This document shows positions 33,426-42,148 of a stretch of 52,707 nt of DNA, piece by piece (positions within the stretch are counted from its first letter, which is position 1; every line of letters starts with the position of its first letter). The translations under genes and the position numbers were made by a program. The stretch is from positions 1-52,707 of the forward strand of contig JAAZAN010000153.1 in assembly GCA_012514315.1 (NCBI GenBank). The letters run 5' to 3'. The notes beneath the pieces were generated by a model. That model worked only from the letters and a program-made list of their open reading frames with translations. It was not told where the DNA came from and ran no database searches. The stretch comes from Chloroflexota bacterium. GTDB taxonomy: Bacteria > Chloroflexota > Anaerolineae > B4-G1.

Positions 33426-34522
33426 CGCGGGTCAGGCTGAACCCGTGGATGATCGTATTGGCGCTCGCGGTGACCTATGTCGGGTTCACGCTGGCTCGCT
33501 ACGGCGGCGATCCTATGGCATTCGCGATGGTGGGTACGCGATTCGCCACAGGAGATCCAGAAGGGACAGCCGGTTACGACGGTCAGTTTGCATACTACAT
33601 CGCCCGAGCGCCGCTGGAGGGGTGGCGCTATTGTGACGTGCCCGCCTACCGCTACCAGCGCATATTATATCCCATCCTGGCTTGGGTACTGTCCGCGGGA
33701 CAGCCGAATCTGGTGCCATGGGCCCTCATTGGGATCAATATCGCGGCGCTGACCGGTGGCGCCTATTTCACCGAGAGGCTGCTGCTGATGCTGGGCGCGA
33801 ACCGCTGGTATAGCCTGGTATACGGGCTGTATGGAGGACTGATCGCAGGATTGCGTCTCAATTTGACTGAACCGCTGGCCTACGGGCTGGTTCAGGCAGG
33901 GCTATGGGCCTGGGCGGTAGGGAAGCGAGGCCGGGGAATGGTCCTGTTCCTTCTGGCCGCGTTGGCCAAGGAGATGGCGCTCGTGGCCGTCGGGGGCGTC
34001 GTTTTGTCGTTGGTGCTGGAACGGCGGTGGCGTGCTGCGCTGGCGTGTGTCACAGTGATTGGGGTACCCTATGTGGCCTGGCAGTCTGTGCTGTGGGCCT
34101 GGCTGGGCAGTCCAGGCGTAGGCTCAGGCGGGGCTATGGCGACACCGTTTGAGTGGCTTCCGTTTGCCGGGTTTGTGCGAGTGGCGCTGGTCAGTCTGCC
34201 GGCGTTTCTGCTGCTGCTCGCTATCGAAGGGCCACTCTTCGTTGCTCCAGCCATCTGGGCGGTGGCGGCTTCGCTCCGGCAGATGATGCGGCGAGATCAC
34301 GTTCTTTGGGTCACCGTGCTCCTCGCGCAAGGCGCAGTTCTGGCATTCCTGCCGTTCTCGTCTTGGCGCGAGCCGCTGGCTATGGCGCGCATCGCGTCCG
34401 GACTGATGTCATCGACGATACTGTTTGGCGCCTGGCGGCGGTCCCCGCGTACTCTCCGTTTCAGCACGGTGTGGCTGGCGACGCTGGCGCTGTTGGCTAA
34501 CGAGACGGTTCTACCGGTGTGA
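33422..34522 (+). CDS. GT-C-like membrane protein with GYDGQF motif
   Basis: A 366-aa protein with about 9-10 helices. The first outer loop carries GYDGQFAYYIAR and the following PAYRYQRILYPILAW, a motif pair I have seen in uncharacterised actinobacterial and Chloroflexota membrane proteins; the aspartate could be the GT-C catalytic base. GTG start overlaps the YfhO stop by 4 nt. It lacks the soluble C-terminal domain of its neighbours, ending right after the last helix. A 54-nt gap with GGAGGTGGG precedes the mannosyltransferase gene. Confidence 0.72.
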   Translation: MTRVRLNPWMIVLALAVTYVGFTLARYGGDPMAFAMVGTRFATGDPEGTAGYDGQFAYYIARAPLEGWRYCDVPAYRYQRILYPILAWVLSAGQPNLVPWALIGINIAALTGGAYFTERLLLMLGANRWYSLVYGLYGGLIAGLRLNLTEPLAYGLVQAGLWAWAVGKRGRGMVLFLLAALAKEMALVAVGGVVLSLVLERRWRAALACVTVIGVPYVAWQSVLWAWLGSPGVGSGGAMATPFEWLPFAGFVRVALVSLPAFLLLLAIEGPLFVAPAIWAVAASLRQMMRRDHVLWVTVLLAQGAVLAFLPFSSWREPLAMARIASGLMSSTILFGAWRRSPRTLRFSTVWLATLALLANETVLPV

Positions 34523-34576
34523 TTGATTTATCCTATGAGATAACTGGCTGAGTACCCTCGGCTTTGGAGGTGGGGT

Positions 34577-35299
34577 GTGCAAGTAGCGGTCATCGTGCCG
34601 ACCTACAATGAGCAAGAGAACATCGAATCGCTGGTCACACAGCTGTTGGATCTTCCGATCGAGGTTTGTGTGATCGTGGTGGACGACAACTCGCCAGATG
34701 GGACAGGGGAGATTGCGGACCGCCTGGCTCTGGAACACGGCGATCGCGTTGCCGTCATCCATCGTCCTGGCAAGTTGGGCCTGGGTACAGCCTACGTGGC
34801 GGGTTTCAAGCGGGCGATCTCGGACAAGGTTGATCTGATCTGTACGATGGACGCAGACTTCTCGCACAACCCACGTTTCCTGCCCAGTATGGTTGAGAAG
34901 GTTCGCGAGGGATATGACCTTGTGATCGGATCGAGATACGTGCGTGGCGGTGGAACCAGTGGCTGCACGTTCGATCGCAAGCTGTTGAGCTGGGGAGCGA
35001 ATGCCTTCGCTCGAATGGCATTGGGGTTGCACGCGCGAGACACTACAGCAGGCTTTCGATGCTATCGACGTGAGGTGCTACAGTCCATGGACCTGGACGC
35101 GATCAAGGCAAGCGGGTACTCATTCCTGATTGAGATGCTCTATCGTGTTCAGAACCAGGGCTGGAAGGTGACTGATGTGCCGATTCTCTTTGAGAATCGG
35201 AGGCTGGGAGCGTCGAAGATCTCTCAGGATGAGATCACCAAGGCGATGCGGACCGTCCTGCGCTTGGCTCGTGGGCGCTTGCTTGGGGAATCGCGCTGA
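34577..35299 (+). CDS. Polyprenol-phosphate mannosyltransferase-like GT2 enzyme (DPM1-like)
   Basis: A 240-aa GT-A fold enzyme: VPTYNEQENI (8-17), DDNSPDGTG (36-44), the DxD-type MDADFSHNP (91-99), and TAGFRCYRR with SGYSFLIEM downstream, matching dolichol/polyprenol-phosphate-mannose synthases. It has no C-terminal membrane helices, like human DPM1. It transfers mannose from GDP-mannose to a polyprenyl phosphate on the cytoplasmic face. It is the only soluble glycosyltransferase in the block and so may supply the donor for the GT-C enzymes. GTG start behind GGAGGTGGG. Glucose as sugar cannot be excluded. Confidence 0.9.
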   Translation: MQVAVIVPTYNEQENIESLVTQLLDLPIEVCVIVVDDNSPDGTGEIADRLALEHGDRVAVIHRPGKLGLGTAYVAGFKRAISDKVDLICTMDADFSHNPRFLPSMVEKVREGYDLVIGSRYVRGGGTSGCTFDRKLLSWGANAFARMALGLHARDTTAGFRCYRREVLQSMDLDAIKASGYSFLIEMLYRVQNQGWKVTDVPILFENRRLGASKISQDEITKAMRTVLRLARGRLLGESR

Positions 35300-36225
35300 T
35301 GGAACACGTGCAGTGCAATCTCTGCGGCGCCGATGATACGGTGGTGCTCTACCCTTGTACCATCACAGAGAACTCGGCATCGCAGGGAAAGCGCACGCTC
35401 AAAGATTGGTCCGCGTTTGCCTGTACAAATGCCGGCTATGGGAAACACCACACTATTGTGCGGTGTCAGCGATGTGGCCTGGTCTACACCAATCCGCGCG
35501 CCGAGTGTCACGACATTCTGGGGACCTACGAAGAGGTCGAAGATAACCTGTACCTGGAGGAGCGCGCCGGACGCGTATTGACTTTCGAGCGACATCTCAA
35601 ACCGCTGGAACACCTGACCGGACCGCCCGGCGGTCGGTCTCTGTTGGATGTGGGATGTCATATCGGCATCTTTGTCGAAATCGCGCAGAATCACGGTTGG
35701 GATGCCTGGGGCGTCGAGCCGTCGCGTTGGGCTGTTGAGCAAGCCAGACAGCGTGGTCTCCATGTCGTTGAAGGCACAGTCGAGACGGCGTGCCTGCCGG
35801 AAGGGACTTTCGATGTGGTGACCCTGTGGGATGTGATTGAACATTTGACTGATCCGCGTGGCACACTTGAGAGCGTCCATCGATTGCTTAGACCCGGTGG
35901 TCTTCTCGTAATCCACACTATCGACATTGAGAGCCGATTCGCCCGGCTGCTGGGCTCCCGGTGGCCGTGGCTTATGGAGATGCACATCTACTACTTCTCG
36001 CGCCGGACGCTGCGCCGGATGGTGGAGGATTGCGGATTCACCGTTCTGAGTGATGCACCGCAGGGGCGTTACCTGCGCCTGGGGTACTTGTCCAATCGAG
36101 TGGGTGCGTTGGTCCCGTGGATTGGCCGTCCGGCTGAGTGGGTGGTCACGCGCCTGGGGTTGCGAGGGCGGGCCGTCTCTGTCAATCTGGGCGATCTGTT
36201 CACAGCCTATGCACGCAAGGAGTAG
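35299..36225 (+). CDS. SAM-dependent methyltransferase with N-terminal zinc ribbon
   Basis: A 308-aa protein. C6/C9 (CNLCG) and C56/C59 (CQRCG) form a likely zinc site, followed by LVYTNPR, as in sugar-methyltransferase-type class I enzymes. The SAM-binding motif is LLDVGCHIGIF (115-125) with VTLWDVIEHL as motif II/III. ATG overlaps the stop of the GT2 gene (TGATG), so the two are translationally coupled. A role in methylating a glycan or its lipid-linked precursor fits the neighbourhood but is inference. The gene ends 4 nt from the stop of the convergent membrane protein gene with no terminator between them. Confidence 0.85.
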   Translation: MEHVQCNLCGADDTVVLYPCTITENSASQGKRTLKDWSAFACTNAGYGKHHTIVRCQRCGLVYTNPRAECHDILGTYEEVEDNLYLEERAGRVLTFERHLKPLEHLTGPPGGRSLLDVGCHIGIFVEIAQNHGWDAWGVEPSRWAVEQARQRGLHVVEGTVETACLPEGTFDVVTLWDVIEHLTDPRGTLESVHRLLRPGGLLVIHTIDIESRFARLLGSRWPWLMEMHIYYFSRRTLRRMVEDCGFTVLSDAPQGRYLRLGYLSNRVGALVPWIGRPAEWVVTRLGLRGRAVSVNLGDLFTAYARKE

Positions 36226-36229
36226 CTAA

Positions 36230-37789
36230 CTACCGGCGCACGTAGATCAGCATACCGTCGGATCCGTAGATATCCGTCGGGATCTTTCGGACCAGGCGGT
36301 ACTGCGACTGGAATCGCGGGTCCGGCAGCAGGCCCAGCCGGCCGTAGATCTCGAGGATGACGATCACGTCGGGCTGCGTGTCGAGAATCAGGTCGGGCGG
36401 GATGGCGTAGGTAATGGCGTGGATCGCGGGATCAGCTGGATAGTAGTCTCGAGACATGGGCGTCACGAGACCAACTGTGTCAAGGATCCGCATATCCGTG
36501 TAGTATCCCAATGCGCCGATGTCGGCAGCGCATAGGAGTCCGTATGGGTGATTCTCCGCGAGCACGACACCCGCGGCCTGGGTGTAGAGCTGTTCCAACT
36601 TGAACCATGCCATATCTGGCGCCGGACGGTCGGGTCCATGATCTGGGTGCGGCGCCCAAGCATTGAGTGTAGAAATGGTCGCTGCCAGGGCGAACGTGCA
36701 GGTAACCACAATGGACGGGCGCACGGGAAACCGGATCGGGGCACTGTGCCGAGCAGCAATTCCGTCCAGATCCTGAACCAGCGTCCAGATGCCTCCCACG
36801 ATGGTCAGAATGTAGAATGGAAGTGGCGGCGAGAGGTACCAGCGAAACAACAGGGGGTTGCTGATCGCGAAGACTGCAAGGTACACCCAGGGATAGGTCA
36901 CGGTGGGCCAGACACGATGGTCTCGTCGCACGGCGCGCAGGCTCCCCACGGCACAGATGAAGAGGTAGACGGCGAAGCCGATCAATTGCCAGCGGCTGCC
37001 CAGTAGCGTGTGTTCCAGGAATGGCGTGCTGTAGTGCTGGATGAGCCTGACCAGGTTCGCCTCAGGAGACAGTCGGTAGGTGACGGATTTGGCAGCGATG
37101 GATCCGGGTATGGGACTGCCGAAGTAGATGGTCCCGAGAATGAGCCAGGGCGCCAGAACACCTAGTGAGACGAGGCCCTCACGCCAGGGAAGGGCCTTAC
37201 GGGCGACTGCCTGGTCGAGCCACAGCATGCCGAGCAGGATGACTGTGTCTGGACGGGCCAGAATGGCGAACGCGGAGAGGAAAGCGAGGCAGTAGGGGCG
37301 CTGGCGGAGGTGTGCGTCAGCTGCTGCAAGGAGCAATGCGATGGTGACGTCGGTCTCCATTCCGCCGATAGCGAACGTGACACTGAAGGGAGCGATGGCC
37401 CAGAGCACGGCAGCGATGGTGGCCGGGACACGGGACCCTGTCAGGCGTCTCCCTACGAGCCACAGGAGCCCGACAGAGAGCGCGCCAGCGAGGGCGTTGA
37501 CGGGCACGGCCAGAGTGGGAAAGTCCTGCGAACCGGTCAGCAGCGAAAGACCGGCGAGTGTGAGCGTGTACAGCGGCGTCGTCGTACCCAACACGCGTTC
37601 ACCGGGGTTGTACACGAACCCGTGACCGTTGACCAAGTTGCGTGCGTACCGGAATGTGATGTAGGCGTCATCAACCGTACGCGGGCCTGGAATGAGGCGC
37701 ACTATCAGCGCCAGTGTGACCAGGCCACACAACAGCAATGCCGGCTTGTAGGACTTGCGCGTAGCTCTTATCATCGACAGGATAGACAC
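36230..37789 (-). CDS. GT-C membrane glycosyltransferase, AftB-like
   Basis: A 519-aa protein with about 10-11 helices, the only minus-strand gene in this block. The first outer loop carries DDAYITFRYARNLVNGHG and VYNPGERVLGTTTPLY, closely resembling the signature of mycobacterial arabinofuranosyltransferase AftB and related GT-C enzymes that use decaprenyl-phosphate donors. The two aspartates are the expected catalytic acid pair. A soluble C-terminal domain of about 130 aa follows. GTG 37789 or ATG 37774 starts are both possible; a TTGATC-17-TATAAT promoter lies so close that the mRNA is nearly leaderless. The substrate is unknown. Confidence 0.78.
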   Translation of the reverse strand: MSILSMIRATRKSYKPALLLCGLVTLALIVRLIPGPRTVDDAYITFRYARNLVNGHGFVYNPGERVLGTTTPLYTLTLAGLSLLTGSQDFPTLAVPVNALAGALSVGLLWLVGRRLTGSRVPATIAAVLWAIAPFSVTFAIGGMETDVTIALLLAAADAHLRQRPYCLAFLSAFAILARPDTVILLGMLWLDQAVARKALPWREGLVSLGVLAPWLILGTIYFGSPIPGSIAAKSVTYRLSPEANLVRLIQHYSTPFLEHTLLGSRWQLIGFAVYLFICAVGSLRAVRRDHRVWPTVTYPWVYLAVFAISNPLLFRWYLSPPLPFYILTIVGGIWTLVQDLDGIAARHSAPIRFPVRPSIVVTCTFALAATISTLNAWAPHPDHGPDRPAPDMAWFKLEQLYTQAAGVVLAENHPYGLLCAADIGALGYYTDMRILDTVGLVTPMSRDYYPADPAIHAITYAIPPDLILDTQPDVIVILEIYGRLGLLPDPRFQSQYRLVRKIPTDIYGSDGMLIYVRR

Positions 37790-37801
37790 CGGTGATACGC
37801 G

Positions 37802-37830
37802 ATTATACTTATCAGCAGAGCAACGATCAA
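37802..37830 (-). promoter_or_regulatory. Promoter of the minus-strand AftB-like gene
   Basis: On the minus strand TTGATC (plus-strand 37825-37830), 17-bp spacer, perfect TATAAT (37802-37807). Transcription would start around 37795, only a few nucleotides before GTG 37789. Confidence 0.72.
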
Positions 37831-37837
37831 GTGATCG
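37824..37837. promoter_or_regulatory. 14-bp dyad overlapping the -35 box of the AftB-like gene
   Basis: CGATCA-AG-TGATCG (37824-37837) has perfect 6-bp arms and covers the -35 hexamer, a position typical of repressor sites. The regulator is unknown. Confidence 0.4.
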
Positions 37838-37937
37838 ACGGCGATGCTGGCACTCACTGGCTGAGGGATACCGACCCGGGCGTCTCCAGCGCAGAGCGTG
37901 CCTGGTTGTCTTCGTGAATCTCGGCCATCTGTCTGCA

Positions 37938-37953
37938 GTCTGCGTGCGCAGAC
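37938..37953. promoter_or_regulatory. 16-bp dyad in the divergent intergenic region
   Basis: GTCTGCG-TG-CGCAGAC (37938-37953) has perfect 7-bp arms and lies just upstream of the candidate plus-strand promoter at 37980-38007. It could be an activator or repressor site; the compact 2-nt centre makes an RNA hairpin unlikely. Confidence 0.35.
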
Positions 37954-37979
37954 GGCAACTGCTGACGAGTGAGATGTGC

Positions 37980-38007
37980 TTTCACGTTGGGTGCTGAGTC
38001 ATATGAT
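37980..38007 (+). promoter_or_regulatory. Promoter candidate for the plus-strand membrane gene at 38032
   Basis: TTTCAC (37980-37985), 16-bp spacer, TATGAT (38002-38007). It leaves an 18-nt leader containing GGAGA before GTG 38032, which supports that start. Confidence 0.45.
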
Positions 38008-38031
38008 TGTAGGGACACGGAGAACTTGCGC

Positions 38032-39639
38032 GTGAACGCCACCATCAGGTTTCCGACAGGCTGCCTTGTTGGGCTGCTGCTGTTGGTGGTCTATCTCTTG
38101 CTCACCTCGTTCCGCATTGACACTGGAGATGGGGAGACTGTGTACCAGGTGACACGCTCCATGGTGAATGGTCAAGGCGTTGCGATCCCAGCGCCGGCGT
38201 CAGACGCGACCGTGGTCGGACCGTGGGGAGAGACCATACCGCACGAGGAGTTGCGTGGAGGCGGCCCGTATGGTGCGTGGGGTTTCGACGGACGGTACTA
38301 TGCACAGTATGGAATTGGCCAGTCGCTTCTGGCCCTGCCTCTCTATGTTACAGGTCGCGCAATCCACGGTGTCACGTCTTGGGGCACCGAGGGCCTGCTG
38401 ACGAGAACGTGCGCGATGCTTCTCAACCCGATGGTTCTGGCCGCGACGGGTAGCCTGATGTATGCTGTTCTACGCGGGTTGGGGTACACCAAAGTCGCTG
38501 CAGCGTGTTCAGCGCTGAGCACAGGCCTGGCAACTCCTCTGATCGTCTACAGCAAGACTTTCTTCAGCGAACCGACACTTGGATTGATGCTGACTCTCGC
38601 TGTGTGGGCAGTGCTGCGATCGCGACGCGATGAGAATGCTCATCCCGACGTCCTCTGGCGCCTATGCGGTGGCGCACTGGGATTCGCCATCTTGACCAAG
38701 CTGACCGTCCTGGTTGTGGTCCCCATATTTGGCGTATATGCTTTCCTGTCCCGCGGTCGACGCTGGAGGAAGCTGTTCTTACTGGGAGTTCCCATCGGCT
38801 TTGGGCTGGCTGGAGTTCTTGTCTATAATACGGTGCGCTTCGGCTCACCCCTTGAGACGGGTTATCGGACTGTCGCTTTGAGCTCCAGTCCTTTGACCGG
38901 TCTTGTTGGGTTATTCTTCAGTTCGGGCAAAGGGCTTCTGTGGTATTGTCCCGTGGTGCTACTTAGCGTAGTCGGGTTCGCTCACTGGCTGAGGCATCGT
39001 TCGAGTGCGGCGGTGCTGATTCTGGCCGTGGTCAGTGTCTACACAGTCTTCATTGCATGGTACAGCAACTGGCCAGGCGGTGGCGCCTGGGGGGCCAGGC
39101 ATCTTGTGCCTCTCGTGCCTCTGATGATGCTGCCCAGTGCTGAGGTATTTGAGCGTACCGTTCGGAGGTCACGGTCGTCGCCAGTGGCGGGACTCTTGCT
39201 GGGGGCGAGTCTCATCCTGCAGATGCCGGCGGTGCTGGTCAGCCCGGCTCGCACATTCCAGAGTCTGTATACGCGTTCTGAGTCGATGACGCAGTATGTG
39301 CAGCGACTCGTGTACTCGCCCGCGGATTCACCACTGTTGGGACAATGGCGTAGCCTACTTGAGGTCTTCGCTATGATCAGAGACCCCTCCATCCGATCGG
39401 AGATCGTGCGGATCGCACTGACCTCCGGCGCCCAGGAAGCCACAGACCCGTTGACCGGAGCGCTGGGATATCTGGCCTACAACTCTGTTGATGTTTGGCC
39501 TGTGCACTGGTCGCTGTTGGGGGCGCCGGTGGCGCCAACAGTGGCGGCGGTCGGCCTGCTCGTAGCGGTTGGTGGGTGGCTGATTTGGCGACTCAAGGTC
39601 CGATTGGCGTGCGTCTCGGACAAGAGGTGTGGTCAGTAG
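38032..39639 (+). CDS. GT-C-like multi-pass membrane protein
   Basis: A 535-aa protein starting at GTG 38032 (VNATIRF), chosen for its GGAGA spacing and the promoter position. The first outer loop has DTGDGETVYQVTRSMVNGQG and GFDGRYYAQYGIGQSLLALP; a later loop has YSNWPGGGAWGARHLVPLVP, patterns shared with uncharacterised GT39/GT87-like proteins of Chloroflexota and Cyanobacteria. About 11 helices are expected. No soluble C-terminal domain is seen. A bulged hairpin around 39645-39669 follows but has no U-tract. A glycosyltransferase function is inferred. Confidence 0.68.
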   Translation: MNATIRFPTGCLVGLLLLVVYLLLTSFRIDTGDGETVYQVTRSMVNGQGVAIPAPASDATVVGPWGETIPHEELRGGGPYGAWGFDGRYYAQYGIGQSLLALPLYVTGRAIHGVTSWGTEGLLTRTCAMLLNPMVLAATGSLMYAVLRGLGYTKVAAACSALSTGLATPLIVYSKTFFSEPTLGLMLTLAVWAVLRSRRDENAHPDVLWRLCGGALGFAILTKLTVLVVVPIFGVYAFLSRGRRWRKLFLLGVPIGFGLAGVLVYNTVRFGSPLETGYRTVALSSSPLTGLVGLFFSSGKGLLWYCPVVLLSVVGFAHWLRHRSSAAVLILAVVSVYTVFIAWYSNWPGGGAWGARHLVPLVPLMMLPSAEVFERTVRRSRSSPVAGLLLGASLILQMPAVLVSPARTFQSLYTRSESMTQYVQRLVYSPADSPLLGQWRSLLEVFAMIRDPSIRSEIVRIALTSGAQEATDPLTGALGYLAYNSVDVWPVHWSLLGAPVAPTVAAVGLLVAVGGWLIWRLKVRLACVSDKRCGQ

Positions 39640-39778
39640 CGCGCGGGCCTGCATCCTGACACAGGGCCCCATCTACCGTCTGGTCGCTGAAGCGCCGTGG
39701 GGAGTACGACACAGTGGGTCAATGGGTCGTTTAGACCTTGCTTCGACTTGCGCCAACTGGATGCGCTGAACCCTCGAG

Positions 39779-42085
39779 GTGATCGGATTGATGGCCAGCA
39801 GACAGAGCAACAGTGATGTTAAGGCCGGCGCCATGCAGGTGCGATGGGTCCTGCTACTGTTGTGCGTGTCTTCACTGATGGTCTTCTTTCGCATCGTGGT
39901 GCAGCCAGATGGATTCATCTACCGCCCCAACAGCGGAGTGTCGGACCTGACCATCACTCACTGGCCGAACGCGCTGTTTGTTCGTAACACGCTCACTGCC
40001 TGGCGTCAGCTCCCCCTCTGGCGACCGCTCATCTTGAGTGGGGAGCCATTTGCTGCCAACCCGCTTTCTGGTATCTGGTATCCGCCCAACTTGTTGCTGA
40101 TCGTTTTTCCAGTGACCATGGCGTTCAATCTGCTGTTCGTCGCTCACGCAGTGTGGAGTGGGCTGGGGGCGTTCCGTCTGGCGCGTTCGACAGGCGCATC
40201 GGATGCGGGCGGCATTCTGGCTTCCTTGACGGTAATGCTGGCCCCCAAGGCAATAGCTCACCTGGCCTCGGGGCATGTGGGACTGTACTTCGCCTGGAGC
40301 TGGCTGCCATGGCTGCTCTGGTCTGTTCGGCGTCTGGCTCAACGTAGTTCTCCACCGAGAGTGGCGGTCACCGCGGTGGTGGGCGCCAGTCTGATTCTGG
40401 CCGATGTTCGCCTGGGGTTCTACGGGGCATTGGCGGCAGGCGCCTATTGGATCTGGCTCGTGACCGATAGAGTCCGATCGCGCTCCACGCGGCTGGCCTG
40501 GGCAATTGTTGCTGTCATGGCGGTGTGCGCACTGGTTGCCGGGCTTGTGGCGGTGCAGATGCTGCCGCTGGCGGCGGCGGCCGGGCGGATGAACCGAGGT
40601 GGACTGAGCTTGGAAGAGAGCGGAATCGCGTCGCTCCCTCCACGATACCTTCTGGGCTTGATCATTGGCGATCACGGCGGGTTTCAGGAGTGGATGACCT
40701 ATATGGGGGCAGGTATCCTGCTTCTTGCCGCAGCTGGTGTCGCGCGCTGGGCTGGGAGTGAGCGGTGGGTATGGACCGGAGTCGCGCTGGGGGCGGGCAT
40801 CTACTCGCTGGGCACACACACGCCGATCTATGGATGGCTTTACCGTGTCTTGCCGCCTCTGACCTGGCTGCGAGGGCCAGCCAGGGCCTGGTTTCTGGTT
40901 GTCATCGGTGTGGCACTCCTGGCAGCCCACGGCACAACGGTGCTCGAGGCCGCTCGAGGAGTCAGATGTCGCCGGACACAGCTTGCGGCGTTTGGTCTGG
41001 CCGTTGCCGCGTGTGTGGGTGGGGTGGGATCATTTGTGTTCGGTCTGCCGGCTAACGTCATGGCTGCATGTATCTTGTGGCCCCTCGGGGGTGTACTGAT
41101 CCTGCTGCGCCTGTCAGGTGCGCTGAAGTCCCTACCCTTTGCGACGCTCGTTGTGGCCTTGAGCTTCACCGATCTGTGTGTCATCGATTTGTCCCTGTAT
41201 CGGGTTCGGTCTAGCGGGGATGTACTCTCCGAAGGCCGCGCGGCGGCTGAATGGCTGGCGCAACAGCCCAGACCGTTTCGAGTCTACTCTCCAAGCTACT
41301 CTATTCCGCAACACACGGGCGCACTCTATGGGATCGAGTCTGTCGATGGCGTCGACCCGTTCCAGTTGACACATTATGTCGAGTTCGTGCGTGCGGCCAC
41401 ACGCATAGATATACCTGGCTATGGAGTCACAGTCCCGGCCTTCCCAGATGTGCCTCAACACGTCGATATGCTGCAGGCTCACGCAGACGTCCTGCCCGAT
41501 CTGCGATTACTGGGACTGCTCAATGTGCGCTACCTGGCGACTGGCTACCCGCTGATCTCCGACGATCTTGTGCTCGTTGGTGAGCACGACGATGTCCACG
41601 TCTATCGGAATGAACGCGCCCTGCCCCGTGCCTTCATCGTGGACGCGTCTGCAGCGGGGGTGCATGGGTCGATCTCATCCACGTGCAGCGAAATTCATCC
41701 GGACACGCTCGGTGTTCTCGAAGATCGCGCCATGCTGCGTTCGGTCAGTTCCCTTCGCCTGACGCCCAACCGCATTGACCTGACGGCCACTGGTCCAGGA
41801 CTGCTTGTGCTGAGCGAGATCTGGGACCCGGATTGGGCGGTGGAGGTCGATGGCCTGAGCACACCCTTGCTCTGCTACGGCGGTGTACTGCGGGCCGTCT
41901 GGTTGGACCCTGGTACGCATCGGGTACAACTGACGTACTGGCCCGGTGGACTCAGCGCGGGTATAACGGCCACGCTGGCCACTGTGATCGGTGTGGTTGT
42001 CCTATGCTGGATGCGACGCTGGTCCGTCGTGGACGGTATGGGCGAGCTAGAAGGACACAATCGCCGTGTGCCACGCGGCCAGTAG
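39779..42085 (+). CDS. YfhO-like membrane protein, copy 2
   Basis: A 768-aa protein, second YfhO-type gene of the block. The first outer loop has PLWRPLILSGEPFAANPLSG and WYPPNLL, the counterpart of the PLWNP-GCG-PLAAN motif of copy 1. The C-terminal beta domain has LLVLSEIWDPDWAVEVDG then a last helix. The two copies are clearly diverged, so this is not a recent duplication. GTG 39779 is the first start; ATG 39791 and ATG 39833 are alternatives. The 139-nt gap before it contains no clear promoter. Confidence 0.82.
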   Translation: MIGLMASRQSNSDVKAGAMQVRWVLLLLCVSSLMVFFRIVVQPDGFIYRPNSGVSDLTITHWPNALFVRNTLTAWRQLPLWRPLILSGEPFAANPLSGIWYPPNLLLIVFPVTMAFNLLFVAHAVWSGLGAFRLARSTGASDAGGILASLTVMLAPKAIAHLASGHVGLYFAWSWLPWLLWSVRRLAQRSSPPRVAVTAVVGASLILADVRLGFYGALAAGAYWIWLVTDRVRSRSTRLAWAIVAVMAVCALVAGLVAVQMLPLAAAAGRMNRGGLSLEESGIASLPPRYLLGLIIGDHGGFQEWMTYMGAGILLLAAAGVARWAGSERWVWTGVALGAGIYSLGTHTPIYGWLYRVLPPLTWLRGPARAWFLVVIGVALLAAHGTTVLEAARGVRCRRTQLAAFGLAVAACVGGVGSFVFGLPANVMAACILWPLGGVLILLRLSGALKSLPFATLVVALSFTDLCVIDLSLYRVRSSGDVLSEGRAAAEWLAQQPRPFRVYSPSYSIPQHTGALYGIESVDGVDPFQLTHYVEFVRAATRIDIPGYGVTVPAFPDVPQHVDMLQAHADVLPDLRLLGLLNVRYLATGYPLISDDLVLVGEHDDVHVYRNERALPRAFIVDASAAGVHGSISSTCSEIHPDTLGVLEDRAMLRSVSSLRLTPNRIDLTATGPGLLVLSEIWDPDWAVEVDGLSTPLLCYGGVLRAVWLDPGTHRVQLTYWPGGLSAGITATLATVIGVVVLCWMRRWSVVDGMGELEGHNRRVPRGQ

Positions 42086-42148
42086 CTGTGGAGCACGAGC
42101 CAGGATTCGGGTTCGGCGGCGGAGACCCAGGTGCGGGAGAGGAGCTCG

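Noticed and set aside
39645-39669. Bulged hairpin after the membrane gene ending at 39639
   Set aside because: The stem has an unpaired G and a 10-nt loop and lacks a U-tract, so I do not call it a terminator.
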